NCBI RefSeq assembly: GCF_003336675.1 | Contig: NZ_QPII01000008.1 | Location: 144,315 to 205,594 of the forward strand | DNA length: 61,280 bases | Source of the DNA: Billgrantia montanilacus | GTDB taxonomy: Bacteria > Pseudomonadota > Gammaproteobacteria > Pseudomonadales > Halomonadaceae | Direction: 5' to 3' | In this document: one piece after another, positions 19,301 through 26,554 of the stretch | How the letters are laid out: the number at the start of each line of letters is the position of its first letter | Position numbering within the stretch: position 1 is the first letter of the stretch | Made by a program: the position numbers and the translations under genes | The notes under the pieces: model-generated | Told to the model about the DNA's origin: nothing | Seen by the model: the letters and a program-made list of their open reading frames with translations, nothing else | The model's database searches: none

Positions 19301-19429
19301 CCGCTGGTGATCTCGGTAGTGTTTGGCCTATTGACGTCGACGGTGCTGGTGCTGCTGGTCATTCCAGCGCTCTATGTGCTGCTCGATGACTGGGGATGGG
19401 TTCAGGCACCTGAGCCATCAACAGGATAA
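16313..19429 (+). CDS. RND-family efflux transporter (AcrB/MdtB-like)
   Basis: The 1038-residue protein is a resistance-nodulation-division pump of the hydrophobe/amphiphile type with twelve predicted membrane segments and two large periplasmic loops. It starts IRWFAAHPTAANLLLILLL, includes the transmembrane 4 motif GIVMDDAIVITDN (Asp pair for proton relay), and has the second-half counterparts SLIGAASLAGIVVNNAIL and LISSTTTIAGLLPL. Function in drug or solvent export is family-level inference. The operon ends here. Confidence 0.92.
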   Translation: MIRWFAAHPTAANLLLILLLAAGLFAAPHLKRETFPDYRPTEVAIEVVYRGASAADVEDDVCRRLHQAVKGVEFLDELACVAQDNLASATATMAPGGDAIRFLTQIDTEVSAINELPARAEAPAVRELHRSDLVAAVAVSGDMPARQLEDYALRLEDRILALPGVAGVAIHGMSQRQWQVEVPREVLGQHGLSTRELARRLASQSIDLPLGTLETRDRDILLRFTDQRRTLSELASLVMVSSPEGGELTLGEIASLTETGEREEERIRFNGKPALVLEVSKSLRDDALSVKARLDQLIEAEHGRFDGRIALTVTQDMTSIVSDRLRMLVGNGLMGLVLVVLVMSLFFRPRLALWAVLGLPAAFMGAFVVMSLTGLSMNMITLVALLMTIGIVMDDAIVITDNIAAHAREATTPLEAVVAGTRQVLPGVLSSFLTTVAVFVPLSFLAGELGAVLQVLPVVLIAALAASLIEAFWILPHHLKGSLKDSQPTLQEGHDSRFRAAFERRFEGFRESVGKLADGAIRFRHVVLGAVLAIMLGSAGFMAGGHVGSEAMPAIDGDVLEARILMPQGTPLARTEAVAERVESALHELDARYSQDQPGGARLVEAVQVRFNHNPSAREAGPHVATVIVDLLTAERRRVTLDELTEAWRKAIGEVEGVQRLIIQEPGFGPAGVPVEVRLSGEDLKAMQAAARELTEHLEGYAAVYNVIDDLRLGKPQRAFSLNEGAHGLGLTAEEVASQMRAALLGEIADTLRIGEQEVEVLVRQAAGDRDGLDDLADLTIALPDGRRVPLEVVAEAVERREWARITRIDGRRTVTVEANVDARQASGQAIVDALVASGWLEDFRARHAGVEVAFEGQVASSAETGGSIRRGLLIGLVGIFVILSFQFRSYVEPLIVMLSIPLAFIGAIWGHVLMGYYLSMPSLIGAASLAGIVVNNAILLIHFIKAHRERGLDAVAAAGQASRDRLRAILISSTTTIAGLLPLLAETSTQAAAIKPLVISVVFGLLTSTVLVLLVIPALYVLLDDWGWVQAPEPSTG

Positions 19430-19735
19430 CCCCGGCTTATTCATGAGGCTGACCTAAAAGCGAAGATGGCGAGTGGTTTGCTTTTGTAGAATCAGGATGT
19501 TCCTGGCAGAACTTGTTGCAAGAGGAGCACTCGCCATGGGTGAAAGCCCAGCCACCTAGACGCCCTCCTGCAGCAGAGCCATCCGCGTTGAGCTCGATGG
19601 TCAGCTTCACTGTTATCAAAAGGCTCATATCGGCGTAGATGAAGTTATCGGTATGATCCACATTCTTGTCGTCACCTCGCTCATCGTCACCATGACAGTA
19701 ATTGTGGTCCGAGATGCTGATAAATCAGCAGTTTC
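19430..19735. other. Gene-free stretch, possible insertion-sequence remnant
   Basis: About 300 bases between the RND gene and the decayed EAL remnant carry no convincing gene. Part of it (about 19435-19560) has the feel of the left end and leader of an IS1380-type element: GGCTTATTCATGAGGCTGAC, then GCAAGAGGAGCACTCGCC and an ATG that meets a stop after six codons. This is recalled resemblance only. No transposase is present. Confidence 0.25.
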
Positions 19736-19903
19736 TTACAGCTTCCTAGGCCGCTTTCTTTCTCTGAACAATGATTCTAGCTGACACGAAGGCATCGGTT
19801 TTCCATAGTAGTAACCCTGTACTACATGGCAACCTTCCTGTCGGAGCCATTCGACCTGTGCAGCCTGTTCAACACCTTCAGTGATGACCTTGATATCGAG
19901 CCC
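19736..19903 (-). pseudogene. C-terminal EAL-domain remnant, out of frame
   Basis: Read on the minus strand in the frame ending at the TAA at 19736, the sequence encodes GLDIKVITEGVEQAAQ followed by a GCHVVQGYYYGKPMP-type ending. That is the conserved C-terminal end of an EAL phosphodiesterase domain (VIAEGVE, then GCD-VQGY--S-P-P). It overlaps the 3' end of the GGDEF gene in a different frame. The likely history is a deletion that removed the end of GGDEF and most of EAL and shifted the frame. Confidence 0.75.
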
Positions 19904-21234
19904 TTTCCATGCTCGGGGAATAGGCTTATACCAATGCTGGTGGAAATGAAGAGGGAATGACCCTGCACGATGAATGGTGATTCCAAAGTGTCGATGAGCT
20001 TATGTGCCACCTTGTGGGCGTCGTCGGCTCCTTGAACTCCGTCCAGCAGGATCACGAATTCATCACCTCCGAAACGAGCGATGGTGTCATTGCCGCGTAG
20101 ACAGCGCTTGAGGCGCTTTGCCACCTGGCGCAGCAGCTCATCGCCGATGCCGTGCCCTAGGCTGTCGTTGATGACCTTAAAGCGGTCGAGATCCAGAAAC
20201 AGAACCCCCAGGGAGGTCGGCGAGGTCGTGTCGGTAAGTTGTGTCAGTTTCTGATGCAGCTGGTATCGGTTGGCTAGGCCGGTCAACGGGTCGTGAGTCG
20301 CCTGGTGAAGCAGGTGGCGTTCAGCGCGCTTTCGCTCGGTGATATCGTGGAGTATGCCGATGTAGTGCGTGCTGGTGCCCTCCAGATTCTCGACCGGAGA
20401 GACAAACAGCTCAACCCAGCGTGTCTCGCCCTCGCCGGGCGTGAACGAGAGCACCGTATAGCCTTCGCTGCGGGACCCCACCGCCTGTTGGATATGGCGC
20501 ATACAGCTTGTATCCCAGGCACCATCGTGCTGGCACAGACAGGGAATAGTATCGCTAGGACTATGCTGCAGACCGGTCAGCCTCCTGAACGCGGCATTGG
20601 CGTAAATGATGGGGAATCCGCTCTTCTGGATGTCGACGATGAAAATTCCGTTGGTGCTGGAATCCATCGCCCGCTCGCGCAGCTTGCTGCGTGCTTCGGC
20701 TTTCGCCTGCGCCTGTTTTTCAGCATATATATAGCTATCAATGGCTAGACAGATGTCGAAGGTGATGATCTTGAAGAGGGAGTCGATAGCGAGCGCGGCC
20801 GACTCGCCGCGCCGCTCACACTCATCGAGAAGCGTGGGCAGCAAGCTGGCAATGTACTTGCGGTACGCACCGATATACCACTTGGGCTCTAGGCCGATGC
20901 GCTGATGTACCAGGCCGACGTTGACGCGGTTTTGCACGTATTGCCAGTCTGGCGCTTCGGCGAGCAGGCGCTGGAAATACTGTCCATGGGCATTGCGAAG
21001 CCGCTTGAGCACCTCCGGGTCGGTGAGCAATGTGCGGGTATCAGCGAAGCTCAGCAGGTGCTCGTAGAAGGCGTCCGCCTGACCGTCCCAGGCCGCCTTC
21101 AGTGGGGTTTGCAGCTGTGCGAGCCGTTGGCGATCAGACGCCTCGATTTCGAGAAAGGCCCGCCGCTCGGCGATCTCGGCGGGGTCGATGCCCATGGCGT
21201 GGGCTAGAGATTCGCTGTGAAGGTGCTGGTTCAT
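19822..21234 (-). CDS. Globin-coupled PAS-GGDEF protein with truncated GGDEF
   Basis: The 470-residue protein begins with a globin-coupled sensor domain (about 15-165). The proximal heme histidine is His110, in VGLVHQRIGLEPKWYIGAY, matching E. coli DosC. A PAS domain follows (190-300), then a GGDEF domain (about 310-445) with an intact RGND inhibitory site (380-383) and GGDEF (389-393). The GGDEF domain breaks off after SIGISLFPEHG, roughly 30 residues early, and ends in unrelated residues caused by a deletion into an EAL domain. Cyclase activity is therefore doubtful. Its start overlaps the upstream CZB gene stop (TGATG), so the two are co-translated behind the sigma-54/NorR-type promoter at 22498-22610. 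The heme domain should bind O2 or NO. Confidence 0.8.
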   Translation of the reverse strand: MNQHLHSESLAHAMGIDPAEIAERRAFLEIEASDRQRLAQLQTPLKAAWDGQADAFYEHLLSFADTRTLLTDPEVLKRLRNAHGQYFQRLLAEAPDWQYVQNRVNVGLVHQRIGLEPKWYIGAYRKYIASLLPTLLDECERRGESAALAIDSLFKIITFDICLAIDSYIYAEKQAQAKAEARSKLRERAMDSSTNGIFIVDIQKSGFPIIYANAAFRRLTGLQHSPSDTIPCLCQHDGAWDTSCMRHIQQAVGSRSEGYTVLSFTPGEGETRWVELFVSPVENLEGTSTHYIGILHDITERKRAERHLLHQATHDPLTGLANRYQLHQKLTQLTDTTSPTSLGVLFLDLDRFKVINDSLGHGIGDELLRQVAKRLKRCLRGNDTIARFGGDEFVILLDGVQGADDAHKVAHKLIDTLESPFIVQGHSLFISTSIGISLFPEHGKGSISRSSLKVLNRLHRSNGSDRKVAM

Positions 21235-22382
21235 CAGCAAGTGGCCATGGCTGTCTTTGTCGGTGTCAGCGTGCCGGTTCCGGTGGCCTCGATGCCGGCA
21301 AGAGTCGCGCTACACTGTGTGTCGGGCCGATATTTACGCATGATGTAGCGCAGCCGTTTCATGACATCCAAGTTGGCCGCCTCCATCCTGGCCAGCGCCT
21401 GCATGGCCTCGTCGGTGTATCCGGCGTGGAAATTGGCGACAGCTTCGATGGCCTGCTGATGAACTTCCCGGTGGGGCTGCTCAAGAGCACGAAAATCGTC
21501 GTCATTGTGGAACTGAGTGTTCCCGGTGCCGGCATAGTACCAGCGGCCCAGGGCACACTGGGTCTCATCAGGTAGGTCCGCGACGGTCTTCTGTGATAAG
21601 CCCATGAAGATGCGATACACCTCCAGCTTGATCTCCAGCTCCTCCAGGTTTGCCAGCTCGACCTCGCTGAGCATGGCTGAGAACGAGAGTGTCTGGCTGC
21701 TCTCGCGGGTTAAGGTTAACAGTTGTTCGGTGCGCTGCATGACCTGGTTGGCTTCCGTGCTCAGGCGCTCGGCTTTGCGCGCGTTATCGTCCATCACACC
21801 ATCAACATTGTCCGCTTGGCTGAGAATGTTGCCGTTCAGCCCGCCGATCTCGACGGTGGCGCTGCTAGTGCGTGAGGCGAGGTTGCGCACTTCAGTGGCG
21901 ACAACGGCGAAGCCGCGCCCGGAGTCACCGGCTCGGGCCGCTTCGATGCTTGCGTTGAAGGCAAGCAGCGTTGTTTGCATGGATATCTCCTCGATAACGC
22001 TCACGAAACCGCCGATGTTGCCGGCATCACCGCGCAGCGAGGTGACCTGTTCGGCGGCCTGGCTGATGCGCTGGTTGAGGCTGCGAAGCTCACTGACCAT
22101 GGCGTTAAGTGCTTCCTGGCTTCGCAGCGATTCGCTTGCGGTAAAGTCAGTAACGGTCTGGCTACTGATGAGAAGGTCAGAGAGTTCCGTGAAGGATTCG
22201 CGCAGGGCGACCACAGAATCGCCGAATCCCGTTAGATTTTGGAACAAATGTTGATGGACTCGCTGCTCCCCCTCTAGTTTGAGGATACGCGCCTGGAGCC
22301 GGTCACGCTCGGTGATAATGACGGCAATATCCTGAACTGAATCAGACGCTGGTGTAGTAGTTTTACGCTTCCATAAACGCAT
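21234..22382 (-). CDS. Soluble methyl-accepting-type signalling protein with CZB domain
   Basis: This 382-residue cytosolic protein has a coiled-coil start ([20 protein letters not shown]) and a chemoreceptor signalling core with the hairpin tip sequence [36 protein letters not shown] (given here as key blocks [18 protein letters not shown] and [12 protein letters not shown]). It ends in a chemoreceptor zinc-binding domain ([10 protein letters not shown] with histidines in QPHREVH). It has no membrane segment. CZB domains bind zinc and in some proteins respond to oxidants or link to diguanylate cyclases. GGAG precedes the start at 22382. A longer frame upstream lacks a ribosome site. It is the first gene after the NorR-like promoter and overlaps the GGDEF gene. 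Confidence 0.85.
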   Translation of the reverse strand: MRLWKRKTTTPASDSVQDIAVIITERDRLQARILKLEGEQRVHQHLFQNLTGFGDSVVALRESFTELSDLLISSQTVTDFTASESLRSQEALNAMVSELRSLNQRISQAAEQVTSLRGDAGNIGGFVSVIEEISMQTTLLAFNASIEAARAGDSGRGFAVVATEVRNLASRTSSATVEIGGLNGNILSQADNVDGVMDDNARKAERLSTEANQVMQRTEQLLTLTRESSQTLSFSAMLSEVELANLEELEIKLEVYRIFMGLSQKTVADLPDETQCALGRWYYAGTGNTQFHNDDDFRALEQPHREVHQQAIEAVANFHAGYTDEAMQALARMEAANLDVMKRLRYIMRKYRPDTQCSATLAGIEATGTGTLTPTKTAMATC

Positions 22383-22497
22383 AAAAGCTCCAATTGTACG
22401 GTATGTAGTCGACGTAGACCGCAGTGGGGTGGCCACGACGATCTTGCTTCTTTTTGAGGCCTCCTCGCAGATATGAGTTAAGTTCTCATTCTCATCA

Positions 22498-22513
22498 TGC
22501 AATCGCCATGCCA
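22498..22513 (-). promoter_or_regulatory. Sigma-54 promoter of the CZB/GGDEF operon
   Basis: On the minus strand TGGCATGGCGATTGCA fits the -24/-12 consensus TGGCAyr-N4-TTGCa, with correct GG-to-GC spacing. Transcription would start near 22487, about 105 bases before the CZB start codon. The associated enhancer-type sites and IHF site are listed separately. Confidence 0.82.
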
Positions 22514-22530
22514 TATATTTTCTATATATT

Positions 22531-22543
22531 TATCAATGTGTTA
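22531..22543. promoter_or_regulatory. IHF-binding site between enhancer and sigma-54 promoter
   Basis: TATCAATGTGTTA is an exact match to WATCAA-N4-TTR, set in an A/T-rich stretch between the sigma-54 promoter and the GGT-N7-ACC sites. This is where DNA bending by IHF is expected. An imperfect counterpart lies at the same relative position of the second promoter (27431-27443). Confidence 0.65.
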
Positions 22544-22552
22544 TAAGAATAT

Positions 22553-22610
22553 GGTTGTTTATACCCTTGTTGATTAGGGTGAAAATAACCATTGTGGGGT
22601 AAAAAATACC
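22553..22610 (-). promoter_or_regulatory. Three NorR-type enhancer sites (GGT-N7-ACC)
   Basis: GGT-TGTTTAT-ACC (22553-22565), GGT-GAAAATA-ACC (22578-22590) and GGT-AAAAAAT-ACC (22598-22610) are spaced 25 and 20 bases apart, starting 40 bases upstream of the sigma-54 promoter. GGT-N7-ACC is the binding core reported for the NO-sensing activator NorR of Ralstonia (GT-N7-AC in E. coli). Three sites per promoter is the known NorR arrangement. The norR gene is not in the window. Confidence 0.8.
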
Positions 22611-22738
22611 ACAGCCAGACTGATTAATATCTATGGCGGGTACGCCCCTCTGTTCTTAAGGGGATTTCCACCCTCTCGTGCGCTGCTTAAGTCTAAAAAA
22701 TCTATTATTTTCCCTGGCATGGCCATCAGCTTGGATGC

Positions 22739-23209
22739 ATGCCGGTCACAAATCTCGGCCTTGATTGTCACGTTGGGGATATCGTAATCACTTCCGGTGG
22801 TCTCGAAGCGATGACCCTTGCCCTGCGCGCCGTAGCGGAGTGGGGAAGTCTTGGACTTGTGTCCGTTGAAGTGGACGCGACGAGCAAACATGGCATTCTG
22901 CGAAGGACGTTGGAATCCCGAGCAGACGATCTGGCGCAGGCGGTAGATATTTATTTCCCAGCAGATACCCACCTGTACCCTCCTGCGGGAGGATCTTCCA
23001 TGTGGATCGAACTTCCATTGAACGCAGATGCTTGTTCACTGTGGGAGCACTCACCAGGGACCGGTGTTGACTGGCTACCTGGTTGCAGATTCACGACCAA
23101 CCGGACGCTCTGCGGCTTTATGCGTATACCGGCTACCGAGGTGCGGGGACATGCAATGGACGCACGGATCACTGCGCTCGCGGCACAGGTGAACAGGGTG
23201 CCATCCTGA
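22739..23209 (+). pseudogene. Remnant of a MocR/GntR-type regulator with aminotransferase domain
   Basis: The 156-codon frame carries two separate pieces of a fold-type I aminotransferase domain as found in MocR regulators. The first is GDIVITSGGLEAMTLALRAV near the start. The second is LRRTLESRADDLAQAV, then PPAGGSSMWIELPLNADA and a degraded C-terminal end with ARITALAAQV. The central part with the PLP lysine and the N-terminal winged helix are missing. The segment between them is collapsed, so this is a deletion relic. It is not an obvious functional partner of its neighbours. Confidence 0.7.
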
Positions 23210-23345
23210 TGCGCGATGCGACGATCAGACCCGCCTCGAGAATGGTCGAGATGGCTTAACGTGGTTCCATCTGGCTGACCCGGCTGGCTATAGGTGACAT
23301 ATCCCCCATTTTCCCTTGACGAGACAGTAAAAGCATCTAGCTTTA

Positions 23346-23368
23346 AAGAAGTAAAATAGATGCCTCTT
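23346..23368 (+). promoter_or_regulatory. NsrR-like operator before the orphan-SdhB operon
   Basis: Two 11-base half-sites, AAGAAGTAAAA and AGATGCCTCTT (reverse complement AAGAGGCATCT), flank one central base. This is the 11-1-11 layout and AAGATGYATTT-like half-site of NsrR. A TTGACG at 23316-23321 could be a -35 element or an ANR half-site, which would put the palindrome over the start of transcription. Confidence 0.6.
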
Positions 23369-23431
23369 TTAAAATACCGGACGAGATAACGTCAATGAGC
23401 TTCGCATGTTAGCCACTTCAGGAGACAAAAT

Positions 23432-23779
23432 ATGCAATTCGTTCAACACCCTCTTTCACTAGCCTGGTGCACCCGCACCGCCCTGCTGGTCGTGTGCTTA
23501 CTGCTGGGAGCTAGCGTCGCATCTGCGGACAGTCACGGTGAGCAGGAGGAGCCCGATTCATGGCTCCCCAGCCTCATTACCGAGACGCCCCAAGAGGGCT
23601 TTGCTCTGGCTGTCACGCTTTCCCAGAAGGGTGTGGCTACCACTCAGCCAGACGCTGAGGTTCGCAAGGCGAAACGAGCTGAGTATGACGATGACCCCGA
23701 CAGTCTGATCGCGGCATCGCAGGTGATTGCCACGCATTTCCAGACCGTTGCTGCCGCCAATGACTACTGGCGCGAGTGA
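23432..23779 (+). CDS. Small exported protein of unknown function
   Basis: The 115-residue product has an N-terminal signal peptide (hydrophobic TALLVVCLLLGASVASA, predicted cleavage after ASA) and a short acidic mature region without cysteines. I do not recognise the family. AGGAG precedes the start. It is the first gene behind the NsrR-like operator and is followed by a small membrane protein, an SdhB paralogue and a helical protein in the same direction, so a role in NO or Fe-S stress is suggested only by context. Confidence 0.6.
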   Translation: MQFVQHPLSLAWCTRTALLVVCLLLGASVASADSHGEQEEPDSWLPSLITETPQEGFALAVTLSQKGVATTQPDAEVRKAKRAEYDDDPDSLIAASQVIATHFQTVAAANDYWRE

Positions 23780-23818
23780 CGTACCGCCAGGTTAGACATA
23801 CACAGAGGAGGTGCTGCC

Positions 23819-24052
23819 ATGATAAGTGTCTTCCAAGATGCCAATCAAACTCATTCACTGGGCAATGCCCTGATGGCAGCCGGTTTACTACTGCTAATAA
23901 TGGGAATCTTGGGGGGATACATACTGGATAACTACCTGTCACTCTTTATTCAGGTGGTAGCCCATCTACTTGTCATCGCCGGACCAACACTGATCAAGAT
24001 CGGCTATGTGATACGTCTCAATGCCCGTCAGCGCCTACATCTGGCCTATTGA
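23819..24052 (+). CDS. Small two-helix membrane protein, PpyR-like
   Basis: The 77-residue product has two hydrophobic helices (about 18-35 and 42-63) and a short basic tail. The second helix region QVVAHLLVIAGPTLIKIGYVIRL resembles, from memory, small proteins annotated PpyR that lie near flavohemoglobin genes in Pseudomonas. A GGAGG ribosome site lies upstream. It is 39 bases from the exported-protein gene and 26 bases from the SdhB-like gene. Confidence 0.6.
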   Translation: MISVFQDANQTHSLGNALMAAGLLLLIMGILGGYILDNYLSLFIQVVAHLLVIAGPTLIKIGYVIRLNARQRLHLAY

Positions 24053-24078
24053 GGGAGGCGCCATAACAGGAGACATTG

Positions 24079-24786
24079 ATGATCAAGGTACAGCTCTACC
24101 GCTACCACCCCGAGCAGGATGATCTACCGCGGATGGAAACGCTGGAGGTCGAGGAACGCTTCCGCAAGGCGATGGTGCTCGACGTGCTAGAGCACCTCAA
24201 GAAGCAGGATACCACCCTGGCTTATCGGCGCTCCTGCCGTGAAGGGGTGTGCGGTTCGGATGGCATGAATATCAATGGCAAGAATGCGTTGGCTTGCGTG
24301 ACGCCGGTTGCCGAGGCGTTGAACGGTAAGGATACCTTAACGATCAGGCCCCTACCGGGCATGCCGGTGATCCGTGACTTGGCGGTGGATTACGGCCTGT
24401 TCTTCCGCCAGTTCGAGAAGATTCGCCCGTGGCTGATCAACGATGAGCCGCCTGCTACCATCGAGCGGCTGCAGAGCCCTGGTGATCGTGAGAAGCTCGA
24501 TGGTCTCTACGAGTGCATCCTGTGTGCCTGCTGCAGTTCGGCCTGCCCCTCCTGGTGGTGGAACCCCGACAAGTACATCGGTCCGGCCGGCCTGCTGCAG
24601 GCCTACCGCTTCCTGATCGACAGCCGAGACACCGCCACCGACGAACGCCTGGCCGCCCTCGACGACCCCTTCAGCGTGTTTCGCTGCCGGCAGATCGCCA
24701 ACTGCACCTGGGTGTGTCCCAAGGGGCTCAACCCCATGCGAGCCATTGGCCATATCAAGGCGATGCTCCTGGCGAGGGGCAGCTGA
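24079..24786 (+). CDS. sdhB: Orphan succinate dehydrogenase iron-sulfur subunit (SdhB paralogue)
   Basis: The 235-residue protein is a complete SdhB with all three cluster motifs. The 2Fe-2S ligands are Cys53, Cys58, Asp61 and Cys73 (CREGVCGSDG). The 4Fe-4S motif is CILCACCSSACPSWWW, and the 3Fe-4S motif is FRCRQIANCTWVCPKGLNP. It aligns end to end with E. coli SdhB (238 residues). No sdhC, sdhD or sdhA is nearby. Instead it sits in an operon with small proteins behind an NsrR-like operator. I infer that it may replace NO-damaged SdhB in complex II or serve as an alternative subunit. AGGAG fits the ATG at 24079 better than the TTG one codon upstream. Confidence 0.88.
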   Translation: MIKVQLYRYHPEQDDLPRMETLEVEERFRKAMVLDVLEHLKKQDTTLAYRRSCREGVCGSDGMNINGKNALACVTPVAEALNGKDTLTIRPLPGMPVIRDLAVDYGLFFRQFEKIRPWLINDEPPATIERLQSPGDREKLDGLYECILCACCSSACPSWWWNPDKYIGPAGLLQAYRFLIDSRDTATDERLAALDDPFSVFRCRQIANCTWVCPKGLNPMRAIGHIKAMLLARGS

Positions 24787-24821
24787 TCCGAGCTGTCATT
24801 CGAACCGGAAGGAGAGACAAG

Positions 24822-25280
24822 ATGGTATTTCGACAGGTGAAGGATTTGCTTGCCTGGATCCACGACTTCCACGAGCAGCTTGGCGGGCAGTATGCGCATC
24901 TGGCCGAGACGCAGCAGGATGAGCGGATGAAGATGGCCTTGGTATTCCTGGTCGATCGTGAGCGGCGCATGCAGGAAGGCATCGCGGCCTATCTGGAAGA
25001 TGCGGATGAAGGGCTGTTGACCACCTGGCTGATCGATAGCCAGGAGTTTGTCCATCCCCGGGTGTTGGAACGGATTCCACCGTGCCTGGGCTGTCATGAT
25101 GTCCATGACATCCTGGCCAACGTGATGACGGCCCATCAGACGCTCAAGGACATGTATCGGCTGCGGGCCGAACTGGCTTCCATTCCGGAGGAAACGGAGC
25201 TCTTCGAACGGCTCGCGGAGCAGCAGGACGCCGAGGCGCGTCTGCAGACCCGTGACCTTGCCCGTCTCGACATGTATTGA
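24822..25280 (+). CDS. Helical protein of unknown function, ferritin-like in appearance
   Basis: The 152-residue product is almost entirely predicted helix. It has several His and Glu residues in helical register (IHDFHEQLGGQYAHLAETQ, then VDRERRMQEGIAAYLED) and a PPCLGCHDVHD stretch at about 88-98. The pattern resembles a four-helix bundle that might bind iron, but I cannot assign a family. A strong GGAAGGAG ribosome site supports the start at 24822. It follows the SdhB-like gene by 35 bases and ends the operon. Confidence 0.6.
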   Translation: MVFRQVKDLLAWIHDFHEQLGGQYAHLAETQQDERMKMALVFLVDRERRMQEGIAAYLEDADEGLLTTWLIDSQEFVHPRVLERIPPCLGCHDVHDILANVMTAHQTLKDMYRLRAELASIPEETELFERLAEQQDAEARLQTRDLARLDMY

Positions 25281-25300
25281 GTCTCAAGGTTCAGGCCACC

Positions 25301-25331
25301 TCCGGGATCCGGCGTTTCGCCGGATCCCGGA
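25301..25331. terminator. Terminator hairpin between convergent genes
   Basis: TCCGGGATCCGGC and GCCGGATCCCGGA form a perfect 13-base stem with a five-base loop just after the SdhB operon. It also lies downstream of the leftward YIP1 gene. Confidence 0.75.
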
Positions 25332-25373
25332 TTACTGTCGTCGATGTCTGTGGCGAGCAAACTGGCTGGGGTT

Positions 25374-25940
25374 TCAGAGTGCCCAGACGAGCGCCATCAA
25401 CAATCCCCAGGCCAGCACCCCGGCGGCCATGATGGTGTGGGTCGCCGCCATGGTCTCCACGTCTTCGTCCTGGCGCTGGCAGAGGGCCTGGAGGCCGTGA
25501 TAGACCAGGCTGATGGAAATGCCGAGTGCGACCACTACTGCCAGGGCGTTAAGCAGCAGACTGGGAATCACCAGCACCACTGCCGAGGACCACAGTGGCA
25601 GCGGCGCCAGGGCTGCCAACAGATAGGCGTCGTGATAGTCGATCGTGAGGTGGCGGCTGCTATTGACGACGGCGTGGATCAGCCAGCCCATGACGAAGAA
25701 GGTCAGCAGTTCGGCGACAAGCAGGATGATCGTGATGTAGTGCCAAGGCCTGTCGCCAAAGCCGTTGGCGAAATCGTCTCCGTGGTGGGTGCCGGCATAA
25801 TAGAGCATTAGCGGCGGCAGCAGCGACATCGGAAGCACGATGGCCCAGGCCAACAGCGGAATGGAGGGGCGGCGCTGTTGCAGCTCCTTCCAGCCTGCAT
25901 GGCGGGTAAAGGGCAGGCTGATGACGGTGATAAGGTTCAT
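25374..25940 (-). CDS. YIP1-family membrane protein
   Basis: The 188-residue protein has five hydrophobic segments and the general layout of bacterial YIP1 domain proteins (LPFTRHAGWKEL near the start, then SLLPPLMLYYAGT and a C-terminal LAWGLLMALVWAL). Function is unknown in the family. It is divergent from a MarR-type regulator, and the inverted repeat at 25985-25999 lies between them, suggesting co-regulation. Confidence 0.7.
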   Translation of the reverse strand: MNLITVISLPFTRHAGWKELQQRRPSIPLLAWAIVLPMSLLPPLMLYYAGTHHGDDFANGFGDRPWHYITIILLVAELLTFFVMGWLIHAVVNSSRHLTIDYHDAYLLAALAPLPLWSSAVVLVIPSLLLNALAVVVALGISISLVYHGLQALCQRQDEDVETMAATHTIMAAGVLAWGLLMALVWAL

Positions 25941-25984
25941 GGCAAGATCCTCTCTGGCAGAGATGGAAGCCGTCAGGGAATTTG

Positions 25985-25999
25985 TATCATAGTGTGATA
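25985..25999. promoter_or_regulatory. Inverted repeat, possible MarR operator
   Basis: TATCA and TGATA, separated by five bases, form a short palindrome in an A/T-rich patch between the divergent YIP1 and MarR genes. MarR proteins bind such symmetric sites near their own promoters. The assignment is from position only. Confidence 0.4.
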
Positions 26000-26062
26000 T
26001 TGTTTTTTCTATGTTTAGTTGGCTGATCGCCAGCTGTCAAAGCCAAAAGCGGGGAGGGGGGC

Positions 26063-26482
26063 ATGGCTACAGGCGAGGGTAGCTTGACCAAGCAGGATTT
26101 CGAGCGACTCTCGCACTTTCGCTACCAACTGCGCCGCTTTCTGCGCGCCAGCGAAGATATCTGCAATGAGCATGGCCTGACCTCTCTGCAGTACCAGCTG
26201 CTCCTGCACCTGAAGGGGTTCGAGGGGCGTGAGTGGGCCACGGTTGGCGAACTGGCCGAGCGCTTGCAGGCCAAGCACCATGGCACGGTGATGCTGGTTG
26301 ATCGCTGCGAGCAGCTCGGGTTGGTGGAACGACGGCCTGGCCGTCGGGATCGCCGCCGTATCGAGGTCCATCTGCTGGAAAAGGGGGCGCGACAGGCCGA
26401 GCTGATTGCCGAGCACCACCAGCCCGAGCTGCGCCACCTTCAGGAGGAGTTTCGTCTGCCTGGCTGGCCCGAGCTGCCATGA
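26063..26482 (+). CDS. MarR-family transcriptional regulator
   Basis: The 139-residue protein has the MarR winged-helix layout: an N-terminal dimerisation helix, a recognition helix around TVGELAERLQAKHHGTVMLVDRCEQLGLVERRPGRRDRRRIEV (key parts VGELAERLQ and GRRDRRRIEV, the wing), and a C-terminal dimer helix. GGGGAGGGGGGC sits before the ATG. Likely target genes are itself and the divergent YIP1 gene. The ligand is unknown. Confidence 0.85.
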   Translation: MATGEGSLTKQDFERLSHFRYQLRRFLRASEDICNEHGLTSLQYQLLLHLKGFEGREWATVGELAERLQAKHHGTVMLVDRCEQLGLVERRPGRRDRRRIEVHLLEKGARQAELIAEHHQPELRHLQEEFRLPGWPELP

Positions 26483-26554
26483 GTTGGCCACAGCACACCC
26501 TTGAGCGAGTTGGCGACTGCGTGGCGCTCGCATGGCCAGGCGCCACGCGGAAGG

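Noticed and set aside
19437..19661. 74-codon minus-strand frame
   Set aside because: No ribosome site, no recognisable sequence, and it overlaps a stretch that may be an insertion-sequence relic.
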